A stretch of 10,742 nt of DNA from Planctomycetota bacterium (GTDB lineage Bacteria > Planctomycetota > UBA1135 > GCA-002686595), in NCBI GenBank assembly GCA_027623615.1, contig JAQBVH010000046.1, positions 1 through 10,742 of the forward strand. Reading direction: 5' to 3'. Of this stretch, positions 1-7,098 are shown in pieces. The notes beneath the pieces were generated by a model. It ran no database searches, was not told the origin of the DNA, and saw only the letters and a program-made list of their open reading frames with translations. A program made the translations under genes and the position numbers. Each line of letters begins with the position of its first letter. Position 1 is the stretch's first letter.

Positions 1-2394
1 ATGCAGGACCTGGTCGTCGACCTCTCGGGCGCCCAGGCCGGCAAGCAGCTCACCCTCGAGCTGCCGGGCGAGGGCCGCCGGGCGGAGGTCACCTTCCGCC
101 TCGAAGGTCGCGCCCGCCCGCACGTCTCCGCCGTGCTGACCGGCTACACCGAGGACGTCGCCAACCTGGCCGCCGACGTGCCCTTCGGCTTCCACCGGGT
201 CGAGTACCGCGCGGCCGCGGCGCGCTACCGCGGCCACGCCCTGCCGGCCGGCTTCGGCGTCCTGAGTGACCCTTCGGGTGCGTGGACCAACACGACCAGC
301 GAGCTCGAGATGGGCCGCACGACCCACGTGCAGGTCGACCTGTGGCGACAGCAGGAGTCGGGTGAGACCTCGGGCGACTACCTCGTGCTCGAGATCCCCG
401 TCCCCGCCGGAGCGCGCATGCTGGAGGGCAGCTTCAACGGCGGGCTCGGTCACTTTGAACAGCGTGACGGCGCGGTGATCGTGCCGATCGGTCCGCAGCT
501 CGATGGCGCGGGCATCTCCTTCACCCTGCTCGGCGTCGACCCCGGCAGCTTCCACGTGCGGGCGCCGGTGCTGCGCAGCGCCTACGAGCCCGGCCGCGCG
601 CGGGTGCACGAGGGCCGCGGCTTCGCGGTGCTCGATCGGGGCGAGACCTCGTCGGACACGTACCGCCCCACGCCGGACGAGCTCTTCCAGCACGGCACGC
701 GCCTGTTCGGGGACGCGAACCTGAGCGGCGCTGGCGAGAAGCTCGGCCTGCTGTACCGGGAGCACGAGGGCAACCTGCGCACGAGCGACCTGCGCTCCCT
801 CGCGCGGATGATGCTCACGATCTCGCTCGAGGCCCGGGACCCGGCCCTCGCGGTGCGCTTCTTCGAGGTGCTGCGCGAGAAGGACTCGGGCTACACGGTG
901 CCGTTCGACCAGATCGTCGCGATCGGCGAGGCCTACCGTGACCTGGGCGAGTTCGAGCGCGCGTACCTGATCTTCCGCGCGACCGCGTTGGAGACCTTCG
1001 GCAAGGACCTCGAGGTGGCAGGCACGCTGCAGGACCAGGGAGAGCGCGCGGGCGCCCTCGACGTCCTGGACGAGCTGACCCTGGCCTACCCCGACCTGCC
1101 GAGCGTCGTCGAGGCGCGCCTCGCCCTCGCCGATCAGCTCCTCTCCCTCGCCCACGGCGCCCACCGCGACGCGAGCCTCGTGCGCGCGGGCTACGACCGG
1201 GCGGCGCTCACCCAGCGCGGCATCCTGCAGCTCAAGCGCTTCCTCGCCCTGCACCCCGACTCGTCCCTCGCGCCCGACGCCGGGCTGGGTCTGGTCAGCG
1301 CCTACCTGGGCATGGACGACGCCGAGACTGCCGCGCGGCTGGCCGGCGAGATGGCGGAGCTGTTCACCCAGCCGCGCTTCGCGGACGCGTTCACCTACAC
1401 CCAGGCGGTCGCTCAGTGGCACCTGGGTCAGGAGGAGCACGCCAAGGAGCTGCTCGCCCGCATCGCCGCGGCCGAGTACACCGACGAGCGCGGCAACACG
1501 ACCGGCTCGGAGAACCGCGACCTCGCGCTCTACATCCTGGGGCAGATCGCCCACGCGAAGCAGGACGCGGACACGGCCGAGGAGTTCTACGACCGGGTCG
1601 ACCACCTCTTCGCCGACGCGAAGGAGGCCCTCGAGAGCTTCCGCCACCGCGCCTTGGTGCTGAAGGAGGTCACCACGGCCCGGCCGGGCCAGGCGATCAG
1701 CCTCGAGATGGAGGTGCAGAACGTCCACGAGGTCGAGCTGCTCGTCTACGCGGTCGATCTGATGACCCTCTACCTGCGCGAGAAGGACCTCAGCCAGGTG
1801 ACCGCGGTGAACCTCGCGGGCATCGCCCCCACCCTGGCGACCACGATCGCCATTGATGAGGGCCGCGACCTGCGCGAGCGCGAGGCCACGGCCGAGCTGG
1901 CCCTGACCGAGCCCGGCGCCTACCTGGTGATCGCCCGCTCGGGCGGACTGCACGCCTCGGGCCTGGTGCTCGTGACCGACCTCGAGCTCGAGGTGGTCGA
2001 GGATGCGGTGAGCGGCCGGGTGCGCGTCCAGGCCCTCGACCGGGGCGACGGCCGCTACCTGCGTGACGTGGACGTGCGCGTCGTCGGCTCGGCGAGCGGC
2101 AGCTTCGTGAACGGCGAGACCGACCCGCGCGGTCTGTTCCTGGCGGACGGGGTCGCGGGCATGGCCACGGTCGTGGCGCGGCAGGGCGACCACTACGCGT
2201 TCCACCGCGGCGCTCGGACGATCGCCCCCAAGCCCCAGCGCAGTGACTACCAGTTCGCCGCCCCGCTCCAGTCAGACGCCTACTTCCAGAACGTGCTGGA
2301 GTTCAACGACGCCCGCCAGAACGAGCGCGGCATGCGCCTCGAGAAGGAGATCCGCAAGTCCAAGGAGGGTGTGCAGCTGGATCAGATCCGGTAG
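1..2394 (+). CDS. Alpha-2-macroglobulin-like protein with TPR region, C-terminal part (5' partial)
   Basis: I read this as the C-terminal part of a bacterial alpha-2-macroglobulin (A2M)-like protein; such proteins are usually envelope-associated protease traps. Residues 108-210 resemble the last macroglobulin domain of bacterial A2Ms: DYLVLEIPVPAG (126-137), a short linker, then a stretch ending in a G-F-V-R-A-P / Y-P-R pattern. Residues about 225-555 are helical and TPR-like (for example the A-Y-L-G-L-E-A-F spacing near 305-330 and A-L-Y-I-L-G-Q-I-A near 508-525). Residues 561-740 form a second beta-rich module, with VELLVYAVDL (578-587), GAYLVIARSGG (639-649) and TDPRGLF (707-713). The ATG at base 1 is the window edge and probably not the true start, because bait and thioester domains expected N-terminally are missing. 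The gene ends with TAG at 2392-2394. Family assignment is by recalled motif pattern, not a search; the TPR call is less certain than the A2M call. Confidence 0.72.
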   Translation: MQDLVVDLSGAQAGKQLTLELPGEGRRAEVTFRLEGRARPHVSAVLTGYTEDVANLAADVPFGFHRVEYRAAAARYRGHALPAGFGVLSDPSGAWTNTTSELEMGRTTHVQVDLWRQQESGETSGDYLVLEIPVPAGARMLEGSFNGGLGHFEQRDGAVIVPIGPQLDGAGISFTLLGVDPGSFHVRAPVLRSAYEPGRARVHEGRGFAVLDRGETSSDTYRPTPDELFQHGTRLFGDANLSGAGEKLGLLYREHEGNLRTSDLRSLARMMLTISLEARDPALAVRFFEVLREKDSGYTVPFDQIVAIGEAYRDLGEFERAYLIFRATALETFGKDLEVAGTLQDQGERAGALDVLDELTLAYPDLPSVVEARLALADQLLSLAHGAHRDASLVRAGYDRAALTQRGILQLKRFLALHPDSSLAPDAGLGLVSAYLGMDDAETAARLAGEMAELFTQPRFADAFTYTQAVAQWHLGQEEHAKELLARIAAAEYTDERGNTTGSENRDLALYILGQIAHAKQDADTAEEFYDRVDHLFADAKEALESFRHRALVLKEVTTARPGQAISLEMEVQNVHEVELLVYAVDLMTLYLREKDLSQVTAVNLAGIAPTLATTIAIDEGRDLREREATAELALTEPGAYLVIARSGGLHASGLVLVTDLELEVVEDAVSGRVRVQALDRGDGRYLRDVDVRVVGSASGSFVNGETDPRGLFLADGVAGMATVVARQGDHYAFHRGARTIAPKPQRSDYQFAAPLQSDAYFQNVLEFNDARQNERGMRLEKEIRKSKEGVQLDQIR

Positions 2395-2411
2395 GAACGA
2401 CCGATCGGGAA

Positions 2412-2440
2412 TTAAAAAAACCGGACAGCGGGCTCCGGTT
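2412..2440 (-). terminator. Intrinsic terminator-like hairpin reading leftwards
   Basis: A perfect 7-bp inverted repeat, AACCGGA (2419-2425) and TCCGGTT (2434-2440), has an 8-nt loop. On the - strand it is followed by seven T residues (complement of the A run 2414-2420) and then AATT, the classic form of a Rho-independent terminator. On the + strand there is no T run after the stem. It lies 24 bp beyond the + strand stop at 2394, so it points against both neighbouring genes. It may block antisense transcription into the A2M gene. It is also the most AT-rich spot in the area. Confidence 0.55.
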
Positions 2441-2460
2441 CAGCCGACTTCGGAGATACC

Positions 2461-2495
2461 TGGACGGGGAGTCCCCTGCGCGGGGCCCCCGTCCA
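2461..2495 (+). terminator. Long GC-rich hairpin after the A2M-like gene
   Basis: A perfect 9-bp inverted repeat, TGGACGGGG (2461-2469) and CCCCGTCCA (2487-2495), encloses a second 4-bp stem, CCCC (2473-2476) with GGGG (2482-2485). The whole folds into about 13 GC-rich pairs with a small internal loop. It starts 66 bp after the A2M-like stop codon and ends 54 bp before the next start. There is no T run on either side, so it is either a U-less terminator or a 3' end stabiliser; function is inferred from position and stability only. Confidence 0.45.
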
Positions 2496-2549
2496 CCACC
2501 ATGACGCTGCCGCCACTCGATTCCGGGCGCCCTCGGGGCGCCTCATCCC

Positions 2550-3968
2550 GTGAGGTCGATCCTCCTACCGATTGCTTCCCTCGCAGCCGTCGTGGGTGTC
2601 GTCGCGCTCCTGCCCCAACGCAGGGACGAAGTGCTCGCCGCCGCCTCCGGCCCGTCGTCCCTGGCCCTGCCGCTCGAGGACTCCCTCGCGCCCCGACTCG
2701 GCGCTGACAGCCGCACCTGCGGTGCACCGCAGGCGCCCTCGCAGGACCAGCGACTCCCGGGGGCGCGCTTGTCCGTGCGGGTCATCGACCAGCGCAGCGA
2801 CCCGGTGGTCCGCGCGCCAGTCCTCCTGCGTGGCGAGGGGCAGCCGGACACCATGCTCCTCTCCGATCTGGAAGGGCGGGCGGTCTTCGCCGGCCTCGAC
2901 GCCGGCGAGTACGTCGTTGGAATCGCAGACGAGCGGGCACGCGGAGATGCGAGCTGCGATCACGGCCTGGCGGCTCTCCCCAGGGGCTACTGGTTCGACG
3001 AGGACCGGCAGATCTCACTCCTGCTCGAGTCGCAGGACCGTCGTGCACAGAACCTGGTCTGCGAGCGGGGCGCCGTGCTCTACGGCAGCCTCAGCGCCGT
3101 CGATGGATCGCGCGGACACGGCTGCGTGCACGCCCGCAGCGGGATGCGCGATCGTGCCGGTCGCGCGTGGGAGGCGGAGGCGGACCCGCGCACAGGCAGC
3201 TTCTGCCTGACCGTGCCGCCGGGCCACTTCATGGTCAGCTTCCACGCGCCGCCGCCCTGGGACTCGCAGCAGCCGCCCAACCCCTGGTCCGATCTCGTGG
3301 GTCCCCCGCCGGTGATGCTCACCCTCGGGCCGGGCCAGAGCGTGAACCTTGACCGGGTCTTCGGTGTGGTGGAGGGCACGCGCATCACCGGCAGCATCAT
3401 CGATCAGCGGGAAGAGGCCTGGTCCCTCGACGCCTGCTTGTACCTGCAGTCGATCATGGGCAACGACCGTCCCGGGTCGCGCTTCACGACCTCGATTCAC
3501 ACGGTCGCCACGGACGAGCGCGGCGCCTTCGAGCTCGGACCCGTCCCGCCGGGGAAGTACGGCGTGACCTTCGCGCAGTCCGATCAGGACCAGGCTGGCC
3601 CGGGCGGGCTGGCCGAGTATCCCGCGCCGCTGCTGTTCGAGGTCGCGGGCGAGGAGTCGCTCGACCTCGGACCGCAGCTGGTCTACCGCTGGGAGCCACT
3701 GACAGTCACGGGCAAGCTGCTGGTCGGCGAGAACCTGGGTCTGCGCCAGGTCCAGGTCGAGGTGCTGGTCCCCTCCGTGCAGCCCGCTGGCGAGCCCATG
3801 AGCAAGCCGCTGCGCATCCTCGCGGATGGAACGTTCACCCTCGCAACGACCTCCCACAAGCCGGGCGTCCTGACCTTCCGGATGAAGGGTCCGAGCGGAG
3901 TACGCGAGCGCGTGCTGGAGATACTCCCGTCCGAGGACCCGATCGAGATCACGCTGCGCTACCTGTGA
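2550..3968 (+). CDS. Exported protein with tandem carboxypeptidase-regulatory-like repeats
   Basis: This is a 472-aa protein with an N-terminal hydrophobic segment (residues 1-22, after an initial M-R) that acts as a signal peptide or membrane anchor. Four beta-sandwich repeats of the CarboxypepD_reg type follow, at about 75-130, 172-232, 273-355 and 385-470. Each ends in a variant of the D-x-x-G-x-F-x-L-x-x-V-P-P-G-x-Y-x-V-x-F turn, seen best as DERGAFELGPVPPGKYGVTF in repeat 3. Such domains are stalk-like and adhesive or scaffolding; no catalytic motif is visible. The GTG at 2550 is the first usable start, because the frame is closed by TGA at 2502-2504. No clear Shine-Dalgarno precedes it. 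It follows the A2M-like gene on the same strand but is separated by two hairpins, so it is probably transcribed separately. Its substrate or partner is unknown. Confidence 0.75.
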   Translation: MRSILLPIASLAAVVGVVALLPQRRDEVLAAASGPSSLALPLEDSLAPRLGADSRTCGAPQAPSQDQRLPGARLSVRVIDQRSDPVVRAPVLLRGEGQPDTMLLSDLEGRAVFAGLDAGEYVVGIADERARGDASCDHGLAALPRGYWFDEDRQISLLLESQDRRAQNLVCERGAVLYGSLSAVDGSRGHGCVHARSGMRDRAGRAWEAEADPRTGSFCLTVPPGHFMVSFHAPPPWDSQQPPNPWSDLVGPPPVMLTLGPGQSVNLDRVFGVVEGTRITGSIIDQREEAWSLDACLYLQSIMGNDRPGSRFTTSIHTVATDERGAFELGPVPPGKYGVTFAQSDQDQAGPGGLAEYPAPLLFEVAGEESLDLGPQLVYRWEPLTVTGKLLVGENLGLRQVQVEVLVPSVQPAGEPMSKPLRILADGTFTLATTSHKPGVLTFRMKGPSGVRERVLEILPSEDPIEITLRYL

Positions 3969-3970
3969 TC

Positions 3971-3997
3971 GGGGGTCGTAGCCCGGCGGGCTACCCC
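3971..3997. terminator. Bidirectional terminator-like hairpin between convergent genes
   Basis: A perfect 7-bp stem, GTAGCCC (3978-3984) and GGGCTAC (3988-3994), has a GGC loop and is extended by GGG (3973-3975) pairing with CCC (3995-3997) across a two-base bulge. It starts 3 bp after the stop codon of the + strand repeat protein and faces the end of the - strand operon. It could stop transcription from both sides. No T run is present on either strand. The TAG that closes the DUF1501 remnant lies inside the right arm. Confidence 0.5.
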
Positions 3998-4123
3998 AGG
4001 CCTTCCCGTTGCAGCTTTCGGAGCACGTCGGTCAGCCGGTAGTGGCGGCCCAGGAGGCGGAACATCGAGCGCTCGTGGTCGTTGCCCATCAGGTGCAAAC
4101 CGTCGTGGTCACGGACGTGGGGT
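3991..4123 (-). pseudogene. Decayed 3'-end remnant of a DUF1501 gene
   Basis: On the - strand this reads as a short piece of a DUF1501 C-terminus: HV-RDHDG-LHLMGNDHER, then F-R, G-R-H-Y-RLTDV, KL and a TAG at 3993-3991. It corresponds to about residues 415-453 of the intact DUF1501 protein at 8572-9948, with a two-residue in-frame deletion where that protein has the A-T before V-L-H. There is no start codon and none of the upstream active-site motifs. Over 87 bp (4011-4097 against 8592-8678) I count 11 differences, about 87% identity. Ten of them change the amino acid and one is silent, as expected of a sequence no longer under selection. The tail after RLTDV has also diverged. It lies just downstream of the 154-aa membrane protein gene. 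Confidence 0.8.
4010..4097 (-). repeat. Direct repeat copy A (DUF1501 3' end)
   Basis: This is the left copy of a dispersed repeat of about 88 bp; the right copy is at 8591-8678 inside the intact DUF1501 gene. Both copies lie in the same orientation, 4581 bp apart, and bracket the entire pseudopilin operon. The match runs from TGCAGCTTTC (start at 4010) to AGGTGCA (end at 4097). It stops abruptly on the left and continues on the right only with a 6-base gap. Confidence 0.85.
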
Positions 4124-4158
4124 GCTCCGAGCTTGCCCTGGGACGGCGCAGAGTGCTC

Positions 4159-4623
4159 CTAACTCCGTCGCAGCAGGAGGAATCCGGCCACCGCGGCGAG
4201 GGCCGCGATCACGCCCCACGGCAGCCCCTCGTCCTCCTCATCGGGCGGCGCGCTGGGCGCCTCCTTGCTCGACTCGGGGGACAACGACTCGTGACGGTGT
4301 CGTCGGGTTGCGCCCTGTACAGCGTCGGGCGCGGCTCGGAAGCTCGCGCGGCCGTCGTACATGGCCAGCTTGCGTTCGTACAGGTCGTCCGCGTCGACCT
4401 GGACCGGCTCCCCGACACTGCGCAGGAGCGCGGGTGTACGATCCCTGAACCCGTTGCCGTCCTGCTCGCGACCCACGATCACGTTCGGGTCGGCGTAGGG
4501 GTGCAGGGTCTCACGGTGGCGCTGCTGCAGCACCCGCGCGTCACGTTCGAGATCCACCTGATCCTGGGACCAGCAGGGCTGGGCCAGGACCAGGCCAAGG
4601 AGGACGAGAGCAATGGCGCGCAT
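4159..4623 (-). CDS. 154-aa exported protein with C-terminal membrane anchor, function unknown
   Basis: I do not recognise a family. Residues 1-20 form a signal peptide (M-R, then IALVLLGLVLAQPCWSQ). The mature part is charged and probably soluble, with a proline- and acid-rich linker (about 116-131) before a C-terminal hydrophobic helix (133-150) that ends in L-L-L-R-R-S. Signal peptide plus terminal TM and two arginines predicts a single-span protein facing the periplasm, anchored at its C-terminus. The shape resembles sortase- or exosortase-type C-terminal signals, but no PEP or GG motif is present. The ATG at 4623 has an AGGAG 8 nt upstream that overlaps the stop of the PilX-like gene, so it is the last gene of that operon. 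A role in pilus or surface-complex assembly is inferred only from this position. Confidence 0.72.
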   Translation of the reverse strand: MRAIALVLLGLVLAQPCWSQDQVDLERDARVLQQRHRETLHPYADPNVIVGREQDGNGFRDRTPALLRSVGEPVQVDADDLYERKLAMYDGRASFRAAPDAVQGATRRHRHESLSPESSKEAPSAPPDEEDEGLPWGVIAALAAVAGFLLLRRS

Positions 4624-4631
4624 CGATCGAG

Positions 4632-4636
4632 CTCCT
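4632..4636 (-). promoter_or_regulatory. Shine-Dalgarno AGGAG overlapping upstream stop codon
   Basis: On the - strand AGGAG lies 8 nt before the ATG at 4623. Its first two bases (AG) are also the last two of the TAG that ends the PilX-like gene (4637-4635). Ribosomes finishing the upstream gene would stop on this site, which implies translational coupling. Confidence 0.7.
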
Positions 4637-6548
4637 AGACGTCCGCCGCGGGCACCGCGTGCCTGTTGGGGTCTTCGATGAGCGGGCGCCAGCGGAGCAC
4701 CTCGGTCGCCTGCATCGTCGTCGGGAGCAGGTTGCCGAGCATTCCGGTACCGCCGCCGAGCAGGCGACAGTCGTAGTTGATGATGATCTCCGGCGTGCCG
4801 TAGATGATGCTCTCGTTACGGCTGATGATCGCGCCGTTGACCACCGCGTCCTTGCTCCCGAGCACGAGCCAGGCGAAGGAGTGATTGGTGTAGAAAGTGG
4901 CGTCGAAGTGGTTGGCGTAGAGCGTGGCGATGTCCGAGTATTTCGCGATGCCGCCCACCGGCATGTTCCCGCCCCAGTGGGCGGTGTCCAGCGGGTCGTC
5001 GAAGGCCATGTCCTGGGCGTAGTCGGTCGTATCGTCGTGGAGGCCGTCCCCGTCGATGTCCTCCCCGGATCCGGGGATCACGTCGCCGACCTTCTTGCCG
5101 GGCGGGATCAGGCCCAGCTCTTCGTCCGTCAAGTCGTAGACCTGGACCGTGAAGATCCCATCGTCCTCGAGCAGGTCGTCGTCGGCCGTGCCGTAGACGC
5201 CGTCGCGGCCCGCGCGCGTGTTCGGGATGCCGTCCTCCCCTGCATCCTCCTCGGATTTGTTCAGCGAGGAGCCCATCCAGCCCTTCACGTATTTCTGCCA
5301 CAGACCGTGCGTGTGGTCGCCTACCACGACGTTCTCAGAGGCGAACAGGCCCAGGAAGTCGTTGTTCTTGTTCGAGGTGATCCACGCCTGGGTCTGCGCT
5401 TGGAAGTCGTGGTTGGGGCGCGGCTTGTTCGGTCCCTTGACGTACTGGATGGAGTTGGGGCAGTAGACGTTGCCGTCCGCGTAGATCGCGCCCTGGCCCT
5501 TGACGTAGCCGGAGATGATCACGTCGCCGCGCACGACGACGTTGCCGTCGATAACGATCGGCTTGGCCTTGGTCCCGTGCAGGTACAGGTTGCCCTTCTC
5601 ATTCGGGCTGTCGCCGTAGACGCCCGTGAACTTGAAGCCCCCGCTGGAGAGGGAGGCCCCTTGATCGAGGGCGTGCTCCTCGTAGGAGGTCAGGTCCGTC
5701 AGGTTGGGCATCGGAATCTGGTCGAGAAACTCGTGCTGGTTGCGCTCCTCGCCCCCGTTGCCACGGATCTTGTGCGCGTCGACGATGTCCCAGCCGGAGT
5801 AGATTCCGCCGTCCTCGCCGTCCTCGAGACCGTCACCGTTGTCGTCGTGGTAGCCCTGGAGCTTCGCGGCGCCGCCGTTCCACTTCAGACCGTCATAGAT
5901 GGGCTGCCCGTTGACGGTCGGTCTGTAGCCGGCGGCGTCGAACTGTCCGTTGCTGCGGGCGTTGCCGTTGCAGACGATCGTGTTGCCGTAGAACCAACCC
6001 CAGTTGTTTATGAAGTAGGCGTAGTTGAACACGTCGCTGGGACCGAGCGACAGGCGCACGGTGGTCGAGCTCGCTCTCCAGGCAGTGGGTCGGCGGCCCG
6101 GCGGCAGGTTCTGGGGCGCGTCCGGCAGGTAACCGGTGCTCTCGACCGTGATCGTGACGGCGGTGTCGGTGGCCTCGTCCAGGGTCATGCGCACGGAGTA
6201 GGCGCCGACCTGCGCGTCCCCGTCCATGAGGGGCTCGCCCAGGAACGGTTGGATCGAGTCCTCGCCGCCGAAGAGGCCCTCCACGCCCTCGATCGGGTTG
6301 AGGAAGTCGCGCCGCTGGACCGCCTTGCCCAGGAGGTGCATGGCCCGCTCTCGACCCGCCTCCGCGAGTTGCTCGGCGCGCACTGCGTCGATGACCTGCC
6401 GGGACTCCCGTACGTCGATGTTCGAGACCAGGGTCGTGGCGTAGACCAACCCGACCAGCCCGGTGAAGACCACCAAAGTGGCCACCAGCGCGCTGCCACG
6501 CCGGGGGTCAGTTGCGTGCACGGAACTGAAAAGAGAGTTGCTTGCCAT
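4635..6548 (-). CDS. Large PilX/GspK-like minor pilin with Asp/Gly-rich loops
   Basis: This 637-aa protein starts like a PilX/GspK minor pilin: a short positive leader PRRG (15-18) is followed by a hydrophobic helix (19-44, SALVATLVVF at its start) and the A-E-Q-L-A-E-A-G pattern. As in GspK, the mature +5 position is not glutamate. The body is far longer than the roughly 200 aa of PilX. It contains three Asp/Gly-rich stretches resembling EF-hand or thrombospondin type-3 calcium loops: DDNGDGLED (235-243), a D-G-I-P-N-T to D-D-D stretch (439-464) and DIDGDGLHDD (497-506). It also has a V-V-V-R-G-D-V-I-I-S-G type beta-solenoid-like run near 335-365. The ATG at 6548 gives the helix the usual distance from the N-terminus and overlaps the preceding gene by 41 bp; a longer upstream reading lacks pilin features. 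Likely role: the tip of a pilus or pseudopilus, possibly adhesive (inferred). Confidence 0.75.
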   Translation of the reverse strand: MASNSLFSSVHATDPRRGSALVATLVVFTGLVGLVYATTLVSNIDVRESRQVIDAVRAEQLAEAGRERAMHLLGKAVQRRDFLNPIEGVEGLFGGEDSIQPFLGEPLMDGDAQVGAYSVRMTLDEATDTAVTITVESTGYLPDAPQNLPPGRRPTAWRASSTTVRLSLGPSDVFNYAYFINNWGWFYGNTIVCNGNARSNGQFDAAGYRPTVNGQPIYDGLKWNGGAAKLQGYHDDNGDGLEDGEDGGIYSGWDIVDAHKIRGNGGEERNQHEFLDQIPMPNLTDLTSYEEHALDQGASLSSGGFKFTGVYGDSPNEKGNLYLHGTKAKPIVIDGNVVVRGDVIISGYVKGQGAIYADGNVYCPNSIQYVKGPNKPRPNHDFQAQTQAWITSNKNNDFLGLFASENVVVGDHTHGLWQKYVKGWMGSSLNKSEEDAGEDGIPNTRAGRDGVYGTADDDLLEDDGIFTVQVYDLTDEELGLIPPGKKVGDVIPGSGEDIDGDGLHDDTTDYAQDMAFDDPLDTAHWGGNMPVGGIAKYSDIATLYANHFDATFYTNHSFAWLVLGSKDAVVNGAIISRNESIIYGTPEIIINYDCRLLGGGTGMLGNLLPTTMQATEVLRWRPLIEDPNRHAVPAADV

Positions 6549-7098
6549 GGTTGAGTCCGTGCGATCCAGCGAGTGCGAGCGACAGCTGCCAGATATCCCC
6601 GGCCGGCACCAGGGTGAACCCCGGCGTCGCTGCGTCCTCGGAGAGCGCCTCGAGCAGCACTTCGGAACGTTGAATGTCGCCCTTGTCGTCGAGCACCTGC
6701 CGCATGAGCCGACGCCCCCCCGCGTCGATGACCGTGTAGCGCAGGCTCCAATCCTCACGCGGCTCGCCGTTGTCGTCGAGCCCCGGCTCATCGATCCCCC
6801 AGCGGTCGTCTCCGGCGACCACGATCGGCTCCTGGAACGTGATCTCGTGGCAACCGTTGCCGAGCGTGATGATCCCCATGCCGGAGGACTGGCAGCCCTT
6901 CAGCTCGTCCGCGAGCTGCCGGCAGACATCGCGCAGGTCGTCGTGCTCCTCGGCGCGGGAGACGACGGCATCCTGCGCACGGTCGGCCAGCAGGACGGTG
7001 TCCTTCAGGGCCAGGGCGATGAGCGCGAAGACCGAGCCGGCGATGGTGAGCTCGAGCAGCGTGAAGCCACCCTGAGCGTTGCGGGGGCGACGCATCAT
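6508..7098 (-). CDS. GspJ/PilW-like minor pseudopilin
   Basis: This is a 196-aa prepilin-like protein. The leader R-R-P-R-N-A-Q-G-G (3-11) is followed by FTLLELTIAGSVFALIALAL, giving a predicted prepilin peptidase cut after G11, mature Phe+1 and the conserved Glu+5 (E16). The rest is a mixed alpha/beta domain with a W-G-I-D-E-P-G-L-D-D-N-G-E-P stretch and a Y-T-V-I-D-A-G-G-R-R-L-M-R-Q pattern, common in GspJ/PilW proteins (D-R-x-L-x-R). Length fits that family. The start ATG at 7098 forms ATGA with the stop of the upstream pseudopilin, so the two are coupled; a second ATG follows directly at 7095. It is likely to assemble with its neighbours into a minor-pilin tip complex in the inner membrane. 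PilW versus GspJ cannot be separated from the sequence alone. Confidence 0.85.
   Translation of the reverse strand: MMRRPRNAQGGFTLLELTIAGSVFALIALALKDTVLLADRAQDAVVSRAEEHDDLRDVCRQLADELKGCQSSGMGIITLGNGCHEITFQEPIVVAGDDRWGIDEPGLDDNGEPREDWSLRYTVIDAGGRRLMRQVLDDKGDIQRSEVLLEALSEDAATPGFTLVPAGDIWQLSLALAGSHGLNHGKQLSFQFRARN

Noticed and set aside
2243..2707. 154-codon + strand frame across the end of the A2M-like gene and the start of the repeat protein
   Set aside because: Crosses two genes and two hairpins, Arg/Ser/Pro-rich, no domain.
4009..4638. 209-codon + strand frame over the remnant and the 154-aa gene
   Set aside because: Mirror of the - strand gene that has a signal peptide, TM tail and good Shine-Dalgarno; its similarity to the + strand frame at 8590 only reflects the shared DUF1501 repeat.
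4659..6554. 631-codon open frame on the + strand opposite the PilX-like gene
   Set aside because: Its composition (runs of V, D, R, G, A) is the usual mirror of a GC-rich gene; it has no recognisable domain, while the - strand frame has a clear pilin N-terminus and calcium-like loops.
6549..6791. 81-residue N-terminal extension of the PilX-like protein
   Set aside because: Ser/Arg/Cys-rich shadow of the GspJ/PilW-like gene in another frame; the pilin helix must be near the N-terminus, so the start at 6548 is used.
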